64,000 bases of DNA, from positions 558,001 through 622,000 of the forward strand of contig JADJRC010000002.1 of assembly GCA_016712415.1 (NCBI GenBank), given 5' to 3'. The notes under the pieces were generated by a model. The model worked only from the letters and a program-made list of their open reading frames with translations, ran no database searches and was not told where the DNA came from. Each line of letters starts with the position of its first letter. The first letter of the stretch is position 1. Of this stretch, positions 23,516 to 33,078 are shown piece after piece. The stretch comes from Lewinellaceae bacterium. GTDB lineage: Bacteria; Bacteroidota; Bacteroidia; Chitinophagales; Saprospiraceae. The translations under genes and the position numbers were made by a program.

Positions 23516-23555
23516 CAGGAGTCAGTCCAAATGCGGGCTGACTCCTGTTTTGTTT
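23516..23555. terminator. Bidirectional terminator between tatA and the T9SS gene
   Basis: The 10-bp stem CAGGAGTCAG/CTGACTCCTG is followed by TTTTGTTT on the plus strand. Upstream TTTTAAAAA supplies a partial T-run for the minus strand. Confidence 0.7.
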
Positions 23556-23582
23556 AAGAAACATCTTAGAAACCGTCTGTTC

Positions 23583-24935
23583 TTACCGTGTAATGACCAG
23601 TTTTTTTGTTTCCAGTGCGGCGCCGTTCCGGAGCAATGTCGCCAGGTAGATGCCTGGTGACAGGTCGCTGACATCGATGCTGATGATGGATTCTTTTTCA
23701 TCCAGATCAATGTCCCTCACGATTTGGCCCAGGCCGTTGCGCAGTTGTATGCGGCCACGGGCTTCCAGTGCATAAGCAACCTGCAGGGTTTCCGAAGCGG
23801 GATTGGGACTGATTTCGAGGTAATCGCCATCAGAGGTTTCCTCATCATTCCGACCTTTTCCTATGCCTCCCCAGCCGCCTTCGCCGTAGCAGTAGTTGAG
23901 GTTGCATATAAAGCCAAACGAGCCTTCATTGCCGCTACAAGCAGCCAGGTACCTGAGCATGAAGCACCCCCCCTGGAGATATCGCGCATAAGGTATGGTC
24001 CAACTGAGCGTATTCATCTGGAAAGCAGGTGGCGTAGCATTGAACTGTACCGGCCCGAGGAATAATTGGGAGAAACCGCCAAATCCATTTGGAACACCCA
24101 GGTAGGCCGTATAGGTAGTCAGGCTGCACGGATTGGTGATATAATGGCCGGGGAACGAGAAGTTAAAGGTCACCGTCCAGTTTTCAGGATTCACCTCCTG
24201 GTTATTGACGATCTCTTCTACGTCCATCATGCACCAGAATGTCTCTGTACACTCTTTAAAGGGAATGACGAATTTCACCGTACACTGTTCTCCCGTCAAA
24301 TCGTTGCAAATGATCAATGTTCCTGTCAGTCCGTTATTGGCTATGTAGTCGGACGCCGGGTTTACATGAAGGAAACCATCGATTTGAAGTTGGTGGGTAA
24401 AACTGTTGTAGCTGGGCAACCCCGGGTTGTACAGGATAAATCCCCCGTTGATCTCGGGTTCTATACCACAGTAGTGCCAGCCGTCGGGTATTGTGAGCGC
24501 GCTGTGCAGGGAGAAAACCTGCTCCTCGGCATCCAGCATGCATTGCAGATCGTAGTACCCGTCGATATGTTTATATGGGCACTTGTCACATTCGATCACT
24601 TCGAGGCAGAAGGGTTCTGATTGTGCGGTACAGGTAAGCGTACTTCCCGGAGGCGGGTTGGAGTTTTGGTATTGCTGGCTGACCTGCAACACGATTTCAC
24701 CTTCCATTGCCGTGGTAAGGCACAAGGGTGTTACAGGGCCCGAGCCTGCTGAAAGCGGGGTATTGGGTAATAGTACCCACCGCCACGAGGTAAAGGACCC
24801 GGGAGGACCATCGAGACAGATGTCGCCCTCTTCAAGAAGGGTATCGCATAATGTATAACAACCCGACAGGATGTCGACGCTGATCGGATCGGTGATGTTT
24901 ATACCGGCCGAAGCGCTGCATCCATACTGATTCAC
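23583..24935 (-). pseudogene. Giant T9SS protein, C-terminal part (frameshifted)
   Basis: This 450-residue stretch opens with GTG (VNQYGCSASAGINI). Read one frame over, it directly continues the upstream gene: ...NEGDFYSATIVNQYGCSA is restored by one extra T (on the minus strand) at the run 24950-24953. It has cysteine-rich beta-sandwich segments and ends with a T9SS type-A sorting domain: LEISPNPASETLQVAYAL, then GLGQIVRDIDL, then LSPGIYLATLLRNG and a basic end. It carries the secretion signal of the whole protein, so if the break is real the long N-terminal part would not be sorted by T9SS. Confidence 0.75.
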
Positions 24936-27900
24936 GATTGTAGCACTGTAAAATCCCCCTCATTCACAGTCAGGTCCGGCCCGAATGATTTGAAGTCGCC
25001 CTGATAAAACCAGGTAACCGGATTACTCGGGTTGGTGGCGATATGTGCGGTGAATGGCTCACAGGTATAATCCACGTCGAAAGTCGGAGCAGGCGGCAAG
25101 GGATTGACGACAACTTCGGTGGTTACGGACGTGCATGTTACACCATTTTTGTAGGCGGTTACTGTAACAGTGTACGGCGTGCTTTGGTAAGGCGCATTGG
25201 GTACCTGGACAGATGTTCCTGTTTTTGGAAAACCAGGCAGATCGGATGTCCAGACATAGGAAAACCCTGAGTTGCCTGTAATATTCAACAAAATCCAGTC
25301 TCCCGTGCACACCTGCAAATCACCCTGAATCCCGCCGGCAAACAGATCGATCAGGTCGACGTTCACTGCTGTCGGACTATATGTACAGATGCCGTCGGAA
25401 ACTGTCAGGTCGTATATGCCTGAGGAAACATTAATGGTTGAACTTGTCGCTCCGGTCGACCAATTCCAGGAGGTCGGCGTATTGGAGCCCGGAGACGGCT
25501 CGTAGGATAGCGTGGCTGAGGTCTCGCAATCGTCTTTCACTACCATTATACTGCCAAAGAGATTGCTGATATTGATATGCACATCCTGGGTTGCTTCTAC
25601 ATCGCAACCGAATTCAGTGGAGACCGTGAGGGTAACCTCGTAATCGCCGGAGAATGCGTAGTTTTTGATCGGATTCGCAATCCCGGTAGTGGAGAAATCT
25701 CCAAAATTCCAGTGATACCCCAGCACGTTGTCGGTGTTGGGAAGGACGTGGGAAATGAACTGTATAGGTGTACCGAAACACACGGTATTGCTGGGAATCG
25801 CCTCAATGCTCGCGGTAGGCACCGGAGGCAGGTCCAGGTTTAGACAAAATGTACAATGATACTCCATGCCGGGTTTGTCAGAACCGATGGTGTGCGTATA
25901 CGGCGTAAGCGAAACGGTGATATTCATTCCGGCAGGTACGGTAACCGTCACAACATCGTCGGTGCTGCTCAATACCTGAGCCGTGCCGTTGATAATGACT
26001 GTCCAGACGCGGGTGTCTATGGTAACGCCGGGCAACAATTCGGAAATATCGCGCAAGGTCAGTTCATAGGTGCCAGGCGTCGAACCACAGGCATATGTTG
26101 CCTGCAGGTTGGGAACCATAGGGATTTGCAGCATGCGCGTATCGAAATAGATCAAATTGTCGTTAAAAAACTTGACATTCAGGGATGTTGGATAATACCC
26201 TACGTGTGTGAACCTCGAAATTTCTCCGTTGATCAGGTCGTCAAATGTGACGATCGGGAAAATATTCGGCGGAGTCAGGTTATTGACCAGACTGTTATTC
26301 GGATCGAAAACCACCCACGCCGCCGCTTCGACTTCCGAAAAATCACGCCCGTTGAGGTCTCCCTTGACCCGAATATGTCCACATTCATTGGCGCCCATTT
26401 CCATGCCTGGGGCGCCGCATTCGGCATTCAGAATGCCCAAATCGAACTCCCAATCAGAAAAAATGACTCCGGTACCCGGTCCGCCTTCATTGAAGCCGGG
26501 ACCGCATACGAGGGTCAGGTCTGCATCCGCCACACAGGTCAAATTGTCGATGACCCTGGTAACCCGGACGTGATAGTTTCCTTCATAATCCGGGTTGCTT
26601 GTGCCGCTTATAACGAGTTGCGGGCCATCATTTGTTGGCACGACCTCGTAAACAGGCAAATCAAAGGGGTTTTCGATCTGATTGCCGTCATGCCACCACA
26701 TGAAAGATTCGGAGGTGGCGAACGGATAAATCGAGGCATTCAGCGTGAGTGGTGTGTAATTGACGCAATCAAGGAAATCCGATGCAGATATCACCAGATC
26801 GGGATTGGCGACTACTTCAATTACGCGCACATCTGTCAGAACAAGCGGGCAATCGCCCCCTTTGGTCATGATGACTTTGACATAATGCGTCCCGGGTGTC
26901 TCGAAAGCATGGTCGAATGTGGACAAAGGTGAACTTTGGCCTAATATGTAGTTATCTCCATCATCCACATACCAATCGTAATTATCTCCGCTTTGGTTAT
27001 CCACGGTATATTGCTCTATACTGCCCTGGCATACCTTACATTCAGCATCAGGGTCCGGGTTGAATAGATTGGTCGGGCAATTGATTTGTAAAAAGGGAGG
27101 GGTGATGGTAATGGGTAATTCGACCGTATGATTAATACCGCAAATCCTGATCGTGAGTCTGATCTTTGGGTTGGAGGGGGCGGAGGTATACCACTGGACT
27201 GTTATCTGCGGTGTGTTTTGGCCGCTGACAATACTGCCCGCGAAGTAAGGTTGTATGCTCCAGTTGTATACTTCAGCGTCAGGTATATTGACCGTATAAG
27301 TGGCAAGCGCACCGTCAGGACAAGCCGGATCATCCGTGCTTATTACGATATCGCCGTACTCGATCTCCTCAACGGTTACTTCAAAAGGAGCGGAAGCGCA
27401 TCCGTTGACCGTGCGAACCACGCTGATGCTATGCGGCACACCGGCTGTCCAGGTGATATTAAGTGTATTCAGGTTCATGCCGGAAGCACTGGCCGGTGTT
27501 CCGCCGGTGACTGTCCAAACGAAGTCGCCGTCGCCAGGCACAACGGTGTATTTATATGCCTTTCCGGGGCAGACTAATTTCGGTCCTGCAATGTCCTGTA
27601 TGGTTACCGGCTCCAGGATGGTAACAACGGCAGCCAGTTCGTCGCATTCAAACATCTGGAGGCCGTTGAACATAACCGTCGCTTTCACGGTGTAATTGCC
27701 AGGGGCGCCGAAATAACTGAAGGGAAGTGTCGTGCCGGGGGCATCAAAAACGACCTGGGGCGGTGAGTTTGTTTCCATCACCACCCAGGTGACCTTGTAT
27801 GGCGTAGGTGTCGGGTCGGGCGTAATGGCCAGTGTCACATCTTCGCCGTAGCAAAAGCTGTCGCCGGTAAGGTTCATATTGCGCACCTCCACACATTTCT

Positions 27901-29353
27901 GACCGCCGGAAATACAGCCGGCTACCGGGTGTGTGATATTTACCTTGACACAGAATGTACCGTAAAAGTTATTCAAACTGATGACAGCATGATTTCCATT
28001 GGGAGCGATATAAACGGCGCCCCCCGACAGGTTGCTGGTAACATCGATTTGCCAGTTGTACACAGCCCCCGGCCAGTATGGTACGGAATAAACCTGATCG
28101 AAAGCATTGGGATCGCACAGGTTCTCCGGTCCTGTTACCACCTGTACTGTCGGTATGACAGGCACTTCCACAGCGACCGGTGTGGGGCACAAATTGCCAT
28201 TGCAGTTGGCAACCGTCAACCAAACGATACCATAGCCGTTGTCCTGCGGCATATCCCAGATCACTTCATAACAGGATTCGTTGTTTGGCCCATTCTGGGT
28301 GCCCCCCGACTGGCTCCAGGTGAAACTGGTACAATCGGCTGTGGTACAATATTTTACCGGTGTTGTGCTTTGGCAAACGACAGAGGGGCATAAAATCTCC
28401 GGAACAATGGCTTCACTTACATTGACCGTAACAGAGGTCGGCTCAGAGCTGCATCCAAGGCAGTTGGTGGCATACATCGTTACGGTGTAGGTGCCCGGTA
28501 CGTTAAAGGTATGTTCGAGGTCAGGATCAGACCCGAAGCCGACGAGGTCGTTTGTGGCGGCATCCCGGATTTCCCAGACCCATGTTCCTACAGGCAAATC
28601 GTTCGGATCTGAAAAGGTGCCCAGAAAAATAAGGTCTTCCCCTCTGCAGATGTTAATGGGGTCGGCTGTGTTGTAGGTAATCTCCGTAAAACTCGTAACA
28701 GGAGGGGCGAAAACATCGTATTTTTCACATACCGGGACGCCGCAGCCGTCTTCTCCGGATTCTGTCAGGCATATTTCCACCTGGCCGGAATTTCCCAGTT
28801 CAACGGTAAGCACATCGTCATCATCAACGGAATGGTCGGTAGCGTTACCGGAAACACTCCAGGTGTAGGTGCCTCCCGAGCCGCCGGGGAAAAACCTTAC
28901 GGTTCCACCGCCGCAATAACCGGTAATGAAACGCACCTTACCTTCTTCGATCAGCGTGCAATTGCCTTCAGGCAGGGATTCAGGAATAATTTCAGGCGTA
29001 AGCCCTGCTGAAACCTGGGTTGAAACGCTGCAGTAGCCCAGCGGGATACCCGGATTTGCCGCCGAGAATATCCGGGCTACGATTTCCGCAGTACCGGCAG
29101 CATCCCATTGGACCGTCAGCATTTCATTGTTTGAACTGATACTTGTGCCTATCGGAATGTTGTCCCATACAATGTAATAGTTTACAGGACTTTGCACCGA
29201 AATTTCGTAAACCGAATTGCTGCCTACGCAGGCATACTCTGGCGCGGTGGTGAAATTACAACTGCTCTGAGCCGGCAGTTGATAAAAAATCATGCACAGA
29301 AAGGGCAATAACAAAGATGCCCTCCCCAGCGTAGTGGAGAGAAAGTTGTTCAT
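24932..29353 (-). CDS. Giant secreted multi-domain (PKD/Ig-like) protein, N-terminal part
   Basis: A 1473-residue segment. A signal peptide is at residues ~10-29 (RASLLLPFLCMIFYQLPAQ). It is followed by a long run of beta-sandwich modules with recurring strands such as GTYTVTMYATNCLG, GNYTVKATVMFNG, GTHYVKVIMTKGGD and the PKD-type block YHWNFGDFSTTGIANP...YEVTLTVSTEFGCD. Many paired cysteines are present. Such proteins act at the cell surface or in the matrix as adhesins. No enzyme motif is seen. With the frameshifted C-terminal part the protein would be about 1,930 residues and would end in a T9SS sorting domain. Confidence 0.8.
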   Translation of the reverse strand: MNNFLSTTLGRASLLLPFLCMIFYQLPAQSSCNFTTAPEYACVGSNSVYEISVQSPVNYYIVWDNIPIGTSISSNNEMLTVQWDAAGTAEIVARIFSAANPGIPLGYCSVSTQVSAGLTPEIIPESLPEGNCTLIEEGKVRFITGYCGGGTVRFFPGGSGGTYTWSVSGNATDHSVDDDDVLTVELGNSGQVEICLTESGEDGCGVPVCEKYDVFAPPVTSFTEITYNTADPINICRGEDLIFLGTFSDPNDLPVGTWVWEIRDAATNDLVGFGSDPDLEHTFNVPGTYTVTMYATNCLGCSSEPTSVTVNVSEAIVPEILCPSVVCQSTTPVKYCTTADCTSFTWSQSGGTQNGPNNESCYEVIWDMPQDNGYGIVWLTVANCNGNLCPTPVAVEVPVIPTVQVVTGPENLCDPNAFDQVYSVPYWPGAVYNWQIDVTSNLSGGAVYIAPNGNHAVISLNNFYGTFCVKVNITHPVAGCISGGQKCVEVRNMNLTGDSFCYGEDVTLAITPDPTPTPYKVTWVVMETNSPPQVVFDAPGTTLPFSYFGAPGNYTVKATVMFNGLQMFECDELAAVVTILEPVTIQDIAGPKLVCPGKAYKYTVVPGDGDFVWTVTGGTPASASGMNLNTLNITWTAGVPHSISVVRTVNGCASAPFEVTVEEIEYGDIVISTDDPACPDGALATYTVNIPDAEVYNWSIQPYFAGSIVSGQNTPQITVQWYTSAPSNPKIRLTIRICGINHTVELPITITPPFLQINCPTNLFNPDPDAECKVCQGSIEQYTVDNQSGDNYDWYVDDGDNYILGQSSPLSTFDHAFETPGTHYVKVIMTKGGDCPLVLTDVRVIEVVANPDLVISASDFLDCVNYTPLTLNASIYPFATSESFMWWHDGNQIENPFDLPVYEVVPTNDGPQLVISGTSNPDYEGNYHVRVTRVIDNLTCVADADLTLVCGPGFNEGGPGTGVIFSDWEFDLGILNAECGAPGMEMGANECGHIRVKGDLNGRDFSEVEAAAWVVFDPNNSLVNNLTPPNIFPIVTFDDLINGEISRFTHVGYYPTSLNVKFFNDNLIYFDTRMLQIPMVPNLQATYACGSTPGTYELTLRDISELLPGVTIDTRVWTVIINGTAQVLSSTDDVVTVTVPAGMNITVSLTPYTHTIGSDKPGMEYHCTFCLNLDLPPVPTASIEAIPSNTVCFGTPIQFISHVLPNTDNVLGYHWNFGDFSTTGIANPIKNYAFSGDYEVTLTVSTEFGCDVEATQDVHINISNLFGSIMVVKDDCETSATLSYEPSPGSNTPTSWNWSTGATSSTINVSSGIYDLTVSDGICTYSPTAVNVDLIDLFAGGIQGDLQVCTGDWILLNITGNSGFSYVWTSDLPGFPKTGTSVQVPNAPYQSTPYTVTVTAYKNGVTCTSVTTEVVVNPLPPAPTFDVDYTCEPFTAHIATNPSNPVTWFYQGDFKSFGPDLTVNEGDFTVLQS

Positions 29354-29546
29354 TGTGCTTAAAAATTTGGTAATGGATACAGCCCGGGCAAACAGCCGAA
29401 CCCATCCGCTCTGCTGCGGATGTCAGTTGACGGATGATAAGGGGGAATACGTCACGCCATAAAGGTGTGTTGGTATTGCCTTATCATTTCGCGCCATTTC
29501 GCGCCATTTGGGCTTATTTAGGGCCAAATGAGAAAGGGGCTCCAAC

Positions 29547-31079
29547 TTAGAAGGGAATATCCTCCTCGTTCATGCGCGACTGCATGGTAATGATGCTGGG
29601 AGAGAACGGTCCGGCAAGCGGATCGTTCAGTCCGGAGAAAGCCGGGTCGTCGAGGTTACCGAATTTGGCGAAGGTGTCGGTGAATTTCAGCCTTATCGTT
29701 TCCAGCGCACCGTGGCGGTGCTTGGCGATGATGAATTCGGCGATGCCTTTCAGGCTCTGGCCATTCTCGTCTTCGAGAATTTGATAGTACTCCGGTCTGT
29801 AGATAAATGAAACAATATCTGCATCCTGCTCGATACTGCCCGATTCCCTGAGGTCGCTCAGCTGCGGTCGCTTGCTGCCGCCGCGCACCTCTACCGCCCG
29901 GCTGAGCTGGGAAAGCGCGATGACCGGCACATTGAGTTCTTTGGCCAGCGACTTGAGGGCGCGTGAGATGCCGGCGATCTCCTGCTCGCGGTTGGCATTG
30001 CGGCTGTTCTCCGAAGCCCCGGTCATCAGCTGCATGTAGTCGATGATAATCATCTGTATATCGTGCTGCATTTTGAGCCGGCGGCACTTGGCGCGCAATT
30101 CGAATATATTGATGGCGGGGGTATCGTCGATAAAGATCGGGACGGAGTTGAGTCTTTCCACGGTGGTTTGCAGCAGCTGCCACTCCCAGTCTTCGAGTTT
30201 GCCATTGCGCATCTTGGAGCCGGGTATTTCCGCTTCCATGGAAATGAGGCGCTGGACGAGTTGCGTACTGGCCATTTCGAGGGAGAACATGGCTACGGGC
30301 TTGCCGAAATCTTTGGCTGCGTTGAGCATAATGGCCAGGACCAGCGAGGTTTTACCCATGCCCGGCCGCGCTGCCAGGATAATCAGGTCGGAAGGCTGCC
30401 AGCCGGAGGTGAGCCGGTCGAGATCGGTGAATCCGCTGGGCACGCCGGTTAGGCCGTCGGTTTTGCCGGCCAGTTCCTCGATCTGCTTCAAAACGCGACT
30501 GCTCAGCGAGCCCATGCTTTCATAACTCCTGCTCAGGTTGTTCTGGGTGATGGAAAACAGGCCTTTTTCCGCCTCATCGAGCAGGTTGAACACGTCGGTG
30601 GTATCCTCATAGGCATCGCGGATGGTTCTGGTGCTCACGCTGATCAGTTCGCGCTGGATATGTTTTTGTGCGATGATGCGCGCGTGGTATTCGATGTTGG
30701 CCGCCGAAGCCACGCGGTGGCTGAGTTCAACGAGGTAATATCCGCCGCCGACCTTTTCCAGGTCGCCGCTTTTGCGCAGTTCTTCCGTGACGGTAAGCAG
30801 GTCGACGGGATTGGAGCGTTCGAACAGTTTAATGATGGCCCTGTAAATGTGCTGGTGCGCTTCGAGGTAGAAACTTTCCGGGCGCAGGGTGTCCATCACC
30901 AGGGGCAGCGCCTCCCTGTCCAGCATGAGCGCGCCAAGCACAGCCTCTTCCAGCGGTACGGCCTGTGGCTGCACCTTTCCGAACACATAGTTCGAAAGGC
31001 CCTCGCCACTGCCGCCGTCGCGTTGTTTCCGCGCGCGCTGGGGCTGATTTTTTTGACCTTCGTTGTTCGACTCGTTCAT
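29547..31079 (-). CDS. dnaB: Replicative DNA helicase DnaB
   Basis: A 510-residue protein when started at the ATG at 31079 (MNESNNEGQKNQPQ). The frame extends further upstream to 31223, but that part runs through the DnaA-box region. The N-terminal domain reads VPLEEAVLGALMLDREALP. The RecA-like ATPase follows: GVPSGFTDLDRLTSGWQPSDLIILAARPGMGKTSL with Walker A, MFSLEMASTQLVQRL, Walker B IIIDYMQLM, and LSQLSRAVEVRGGSKRPQLSDLRESGSIEQDAD. No intein is present. It unwinds DNA 5' to 3' at the fork as a hexamer. It is the only gene beside the candidate origin. Confidence 0.97.
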   Translation of the reverse strand: MNESNNEGQKNQPQRARKQRDGGSGEGLSNYVFGKVQPQAVPLEEAVLGALMLDREALPLVMDTLRPESFYLEAHQHIYRAIIKLFERSNPVDLLTVTEELRKSGDLEKVGGGYYLVELSHRVASAANIEYHARIIAQKHIQRELISVSTRTIRDAYEDTTDVFNLLDEAEKGLFSITQNNLSRSYESMGSLSSRVLKQIEELAGKTDGLTGVPSGFTDLDRLTSGWQPSDLIILAARPGMGKTSLVLAIMLNAAKDFGKPVAMFSLEMASTQLVQRLISMEAEIPGSKMRNGKLEDWEWQLLQTTVERLNSVPIFIDDTPAINIFELRAKCRRLKMQHDIQMIIIDYMQLMTGASENSRNANREQEIAGISRALKSLAKELNVPVIALSQLSRAVEVRGGSKRPQLSDLRESGSIEQDADIVSFIYRPEYYQILEDENGQSLKGIAEFIIAKHRHGALETIRLKFTDTFAKFGNLDDPAFSGLNDPLAGPFSPSIITMQSRMNEEDIPF

Positions 31080-31166
31080 GAGAGGCTGCTTTTTGACAGG
31101 GTGGGTTGGACGCGCGACAAATCTACCTTTAAATCTGCGGTTGCCGGTTTTCAAACAATCCGTATC

Positions 31167-31401
31167 TGTGGAAAACAGGGGCAACCACTGTGGATAACAG
31201 GGGAAATTTGCCGAGTTATCCACATCGGTTTTTAGTTATCCACACTGCCGGCAGGTGTGAAAAATACTTCGGTTGCGTGAAATGCAAATGTTTTAACAAC
31301 ATGAAAAGTAGATTTTTACGCAACATCCGGACGCTAAACATGGGCCTCGCCGGAGGTGTTTTTTCATGACCGGAATATTAAGCGAACGTTAATTTTCCAC
31401 A
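31167..31401. other. DnaA-box cluster, candidate replication origin
   Basis: Exact DnaA boxes lie at 31189-31197 (TGTGGATAA), 31216-31224 and 31236-31244 (TTATCCACA). One-mismatch boxes are at 31167-31175 (TGTGGAAAA) and 31393-31401 (TTTTCCACA). Very AT-rich DNA follows to about 31560, which could serve as an unwinding region. The 560-bp gene-free stretch is flanked by dnaB. DnaA boxes upstream of dnaB might alternatively regulate dnaB. Confidence 0.55.
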
Positions 31402-31577
31402 GTGTAAAATTTTTTTCCGCCGGATTTGTTGCCTCAAAATTAAAAATTAATGTTTGAAAAGTAAAATGGGTTCCGCGCGTCAGATAAAACTTTTTGCGTC
31501 TGGGGGATAAATGTCAAAATCGACCGTTTTCTCGCAAAAAAAACCGCTTCCTTTTTGATTCAACCGAAAGTAGTCGT

Positions 31578-31615
31578 AAAAAAAACCATGCAGCAGTTGC
31601 AGCATGGTTTTTTTA
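31578..31615 (-). terminator. Intrinsic terminator for the coiled-coil protein gene
   Basis: The stem CCATGC...GCATGG is flanked by A8 and T7, so it can work on both strands. It lies 26 bp beyond the stop of the minus-strand gene at 31641. Confidence 0.75.
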
Positions 31616-31640
31616 AAACAAAAAATGGATGAAACCGGGG

Positions 31641-32336
31641 TTAGTTCCCTTCGTTTTCCACATTATTGAGCCGCTGTCGCGATTCTTCGATCATACGGCG
31701 TTGGGCTTCCTGGTCGACCAGATTGGTTTCCTGCTCTTTTTCGCTTTTAACGATGTCGTCCTCAGCCTTTTTAATTTTCGCTTTGTAAGCCTCGATGTCT
31801 TTGCGGAGGGTATCGGTCTCTTTCTGGAGGTTTTTGTACTTTTTCTCCATTTCCTTCAACTTGTCTTCCTGGTCCTTTATTTCGCCGTTGATCGTTGCGC
31901 GGCGCACATCGAGGTACAGCTGGCGCAGTGCCCGGCTGGCCTCGTCTGAACGGCTGGAATTGTCCCGGCGGTTCAGAAAATAGGAACCGGCATCGTACCA
32001 GACGTTGAGTGCAGCGCCGTTGCCCGTTTTTTCTACTGTGGAATAAATCGAAAAAGGGTCGGAGCCCATCATGGCCGACTTCAATTCGGAGGCCGACCAT
32101 TCGCCGGATTTCCGGTCTTTTTTCAGTTTGGCTCCGTAGTTCTTTTTGGCAAAATCCTTCCACAGGTCTTCCACCGTTTTGGTATCGGCGCCCGGGAATT
32201 CGACCCGGAAGCAGGGGCGGCTGCCGAAAGACATCATTTTTTCGGTTTCGGTGACGACGTTCCTGTTCCACTGTGCAGACAGGGCGGTAGCCGTGACCAG
32301 GGCAAGCATCAGGGGGAGTATTGTTTTTAATGTCAT
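31641..32336 (-). CDS. Hypothetical secreted protein with C-terminal coiled coil
   Basis: A 231-residue protein with a signal peptide (TILPLMLALVTATALSAQ). A ~110-residue globular part follows (FRVEFPGADTKTVEDLWKDFAKKNYGAKLKKDRKSGEW) with a beta-alpha look. The last ~85 residues (KDQEDKLKEMEKKYKNLQ...) form a coiled coil rich in Lys and Glu. I do not recognise a named family, though such proteins are common in Saprospiria-like genomes. A location outside the cytoplasm is inferred from the leader. Confidence 0.65.
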   Translation of the reverse strand: MTLKTILPLMLALVTATALSAQWNRNVVTETEKMMSFGSRPCFRVEFPGADTKTVEDLWKDFAKKNYGAKLKKDRKSGEWSASELKSAMMGSDPFSIYSTVEKTGNGAALNVWYDAGSYFLNRRDNSSRSDEASRALRQLYLDVRRATINGEIKDQEDKLKEMEKKYKNLQKETDTLRKDIEAYKAKIKKAEDDIVKSEKEQETNLVDQEAQRRMIEESRQRLNNVENEGN

Positions 32337-32512
32337 AATTTAAAGATTTTTAGTGATTTATAAAAGCGCCTTTGGCAAAGGCCAAAGTGCACATCCTAAC
32401 AAAGATAAGACGCGAAAATGGTTAAAGGTGACATGCCGGCCGAAAAATAAACGCCTGACGACCCTGAATGAAAGGGGCGGGATCATGCGCCGGGAGGCCA
32501 TTTTGTGCGCAG

Positions 32513-33078
32513 TCAGGCGCACTCCGAGTGCCCGCAGTTTTTGCAATGCAGGCAGCCTTCCTGGTAAACAAGCCCCTCCATCTTACAGGCCGGACAGGTG
32601 TTGTGCGAAGGCGCCGTGCCGTCGGGAATGAATTTGCGCAGGGCGCGCACGACTCCGTTTTTCCAGTTATTGAGCGATGCGCTTTCGAGGTGCAGGTTTT
32701 CGACCATATCGACGACATATGGCAGGGGCATGCCGTGCCGCAATACCCCGGAAATAAGCCTGGCATAGTTCCAGTATTCTTTATCGAACGTACGCGATAG
32801 ACCCTCTATGGTCACCTTATAGCCGTCTTTGTCGGCATATTGAAAATCGTACCGGTTTTTGCCGTTTTCCTTGATTTTGAGCACTTTGCCTTCTGAAACC
32901 TGGGTCAGGACTGAAAATGAATCCACGGCACGGCCGGTGAATATTTCGTAGGGTTTGCCGGCGTACATCCCGATCACGGCTACCCAGCGTTCGTCGTTGT
33001 TCATAAAACTGAACACCACCGCATGGAGTTCGCGTGGACGCCGGGGTGCGGCTGTTTCTGCAAAAGACTCGCTTTTTT
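32513..33078 (-). pseudogene. nrdJ: Class II ribonucleotide reductase, C-terminal part (frameshifted)
   Basis: Read in the second frame this segment continues the reductase after SDKKRK: EKSESFAETAAPRRPRELHAVVFSFMNNDERWVAV. It holds the TSCPD-like domain (YAGKPYEIFTG...YDFQYADKDGYKVTIEGLSRTF). The end has a zinc-type cysteine cluster CPACKMEGL...CLHCKNCGHSEC. One missing base in the T6 run at 33073-33078 separates it from the main part. The C-terminal cysteines serve as the shuttle or redox pair in such enzymes, so a true truncation would impair activity. Confidence 0.85.
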
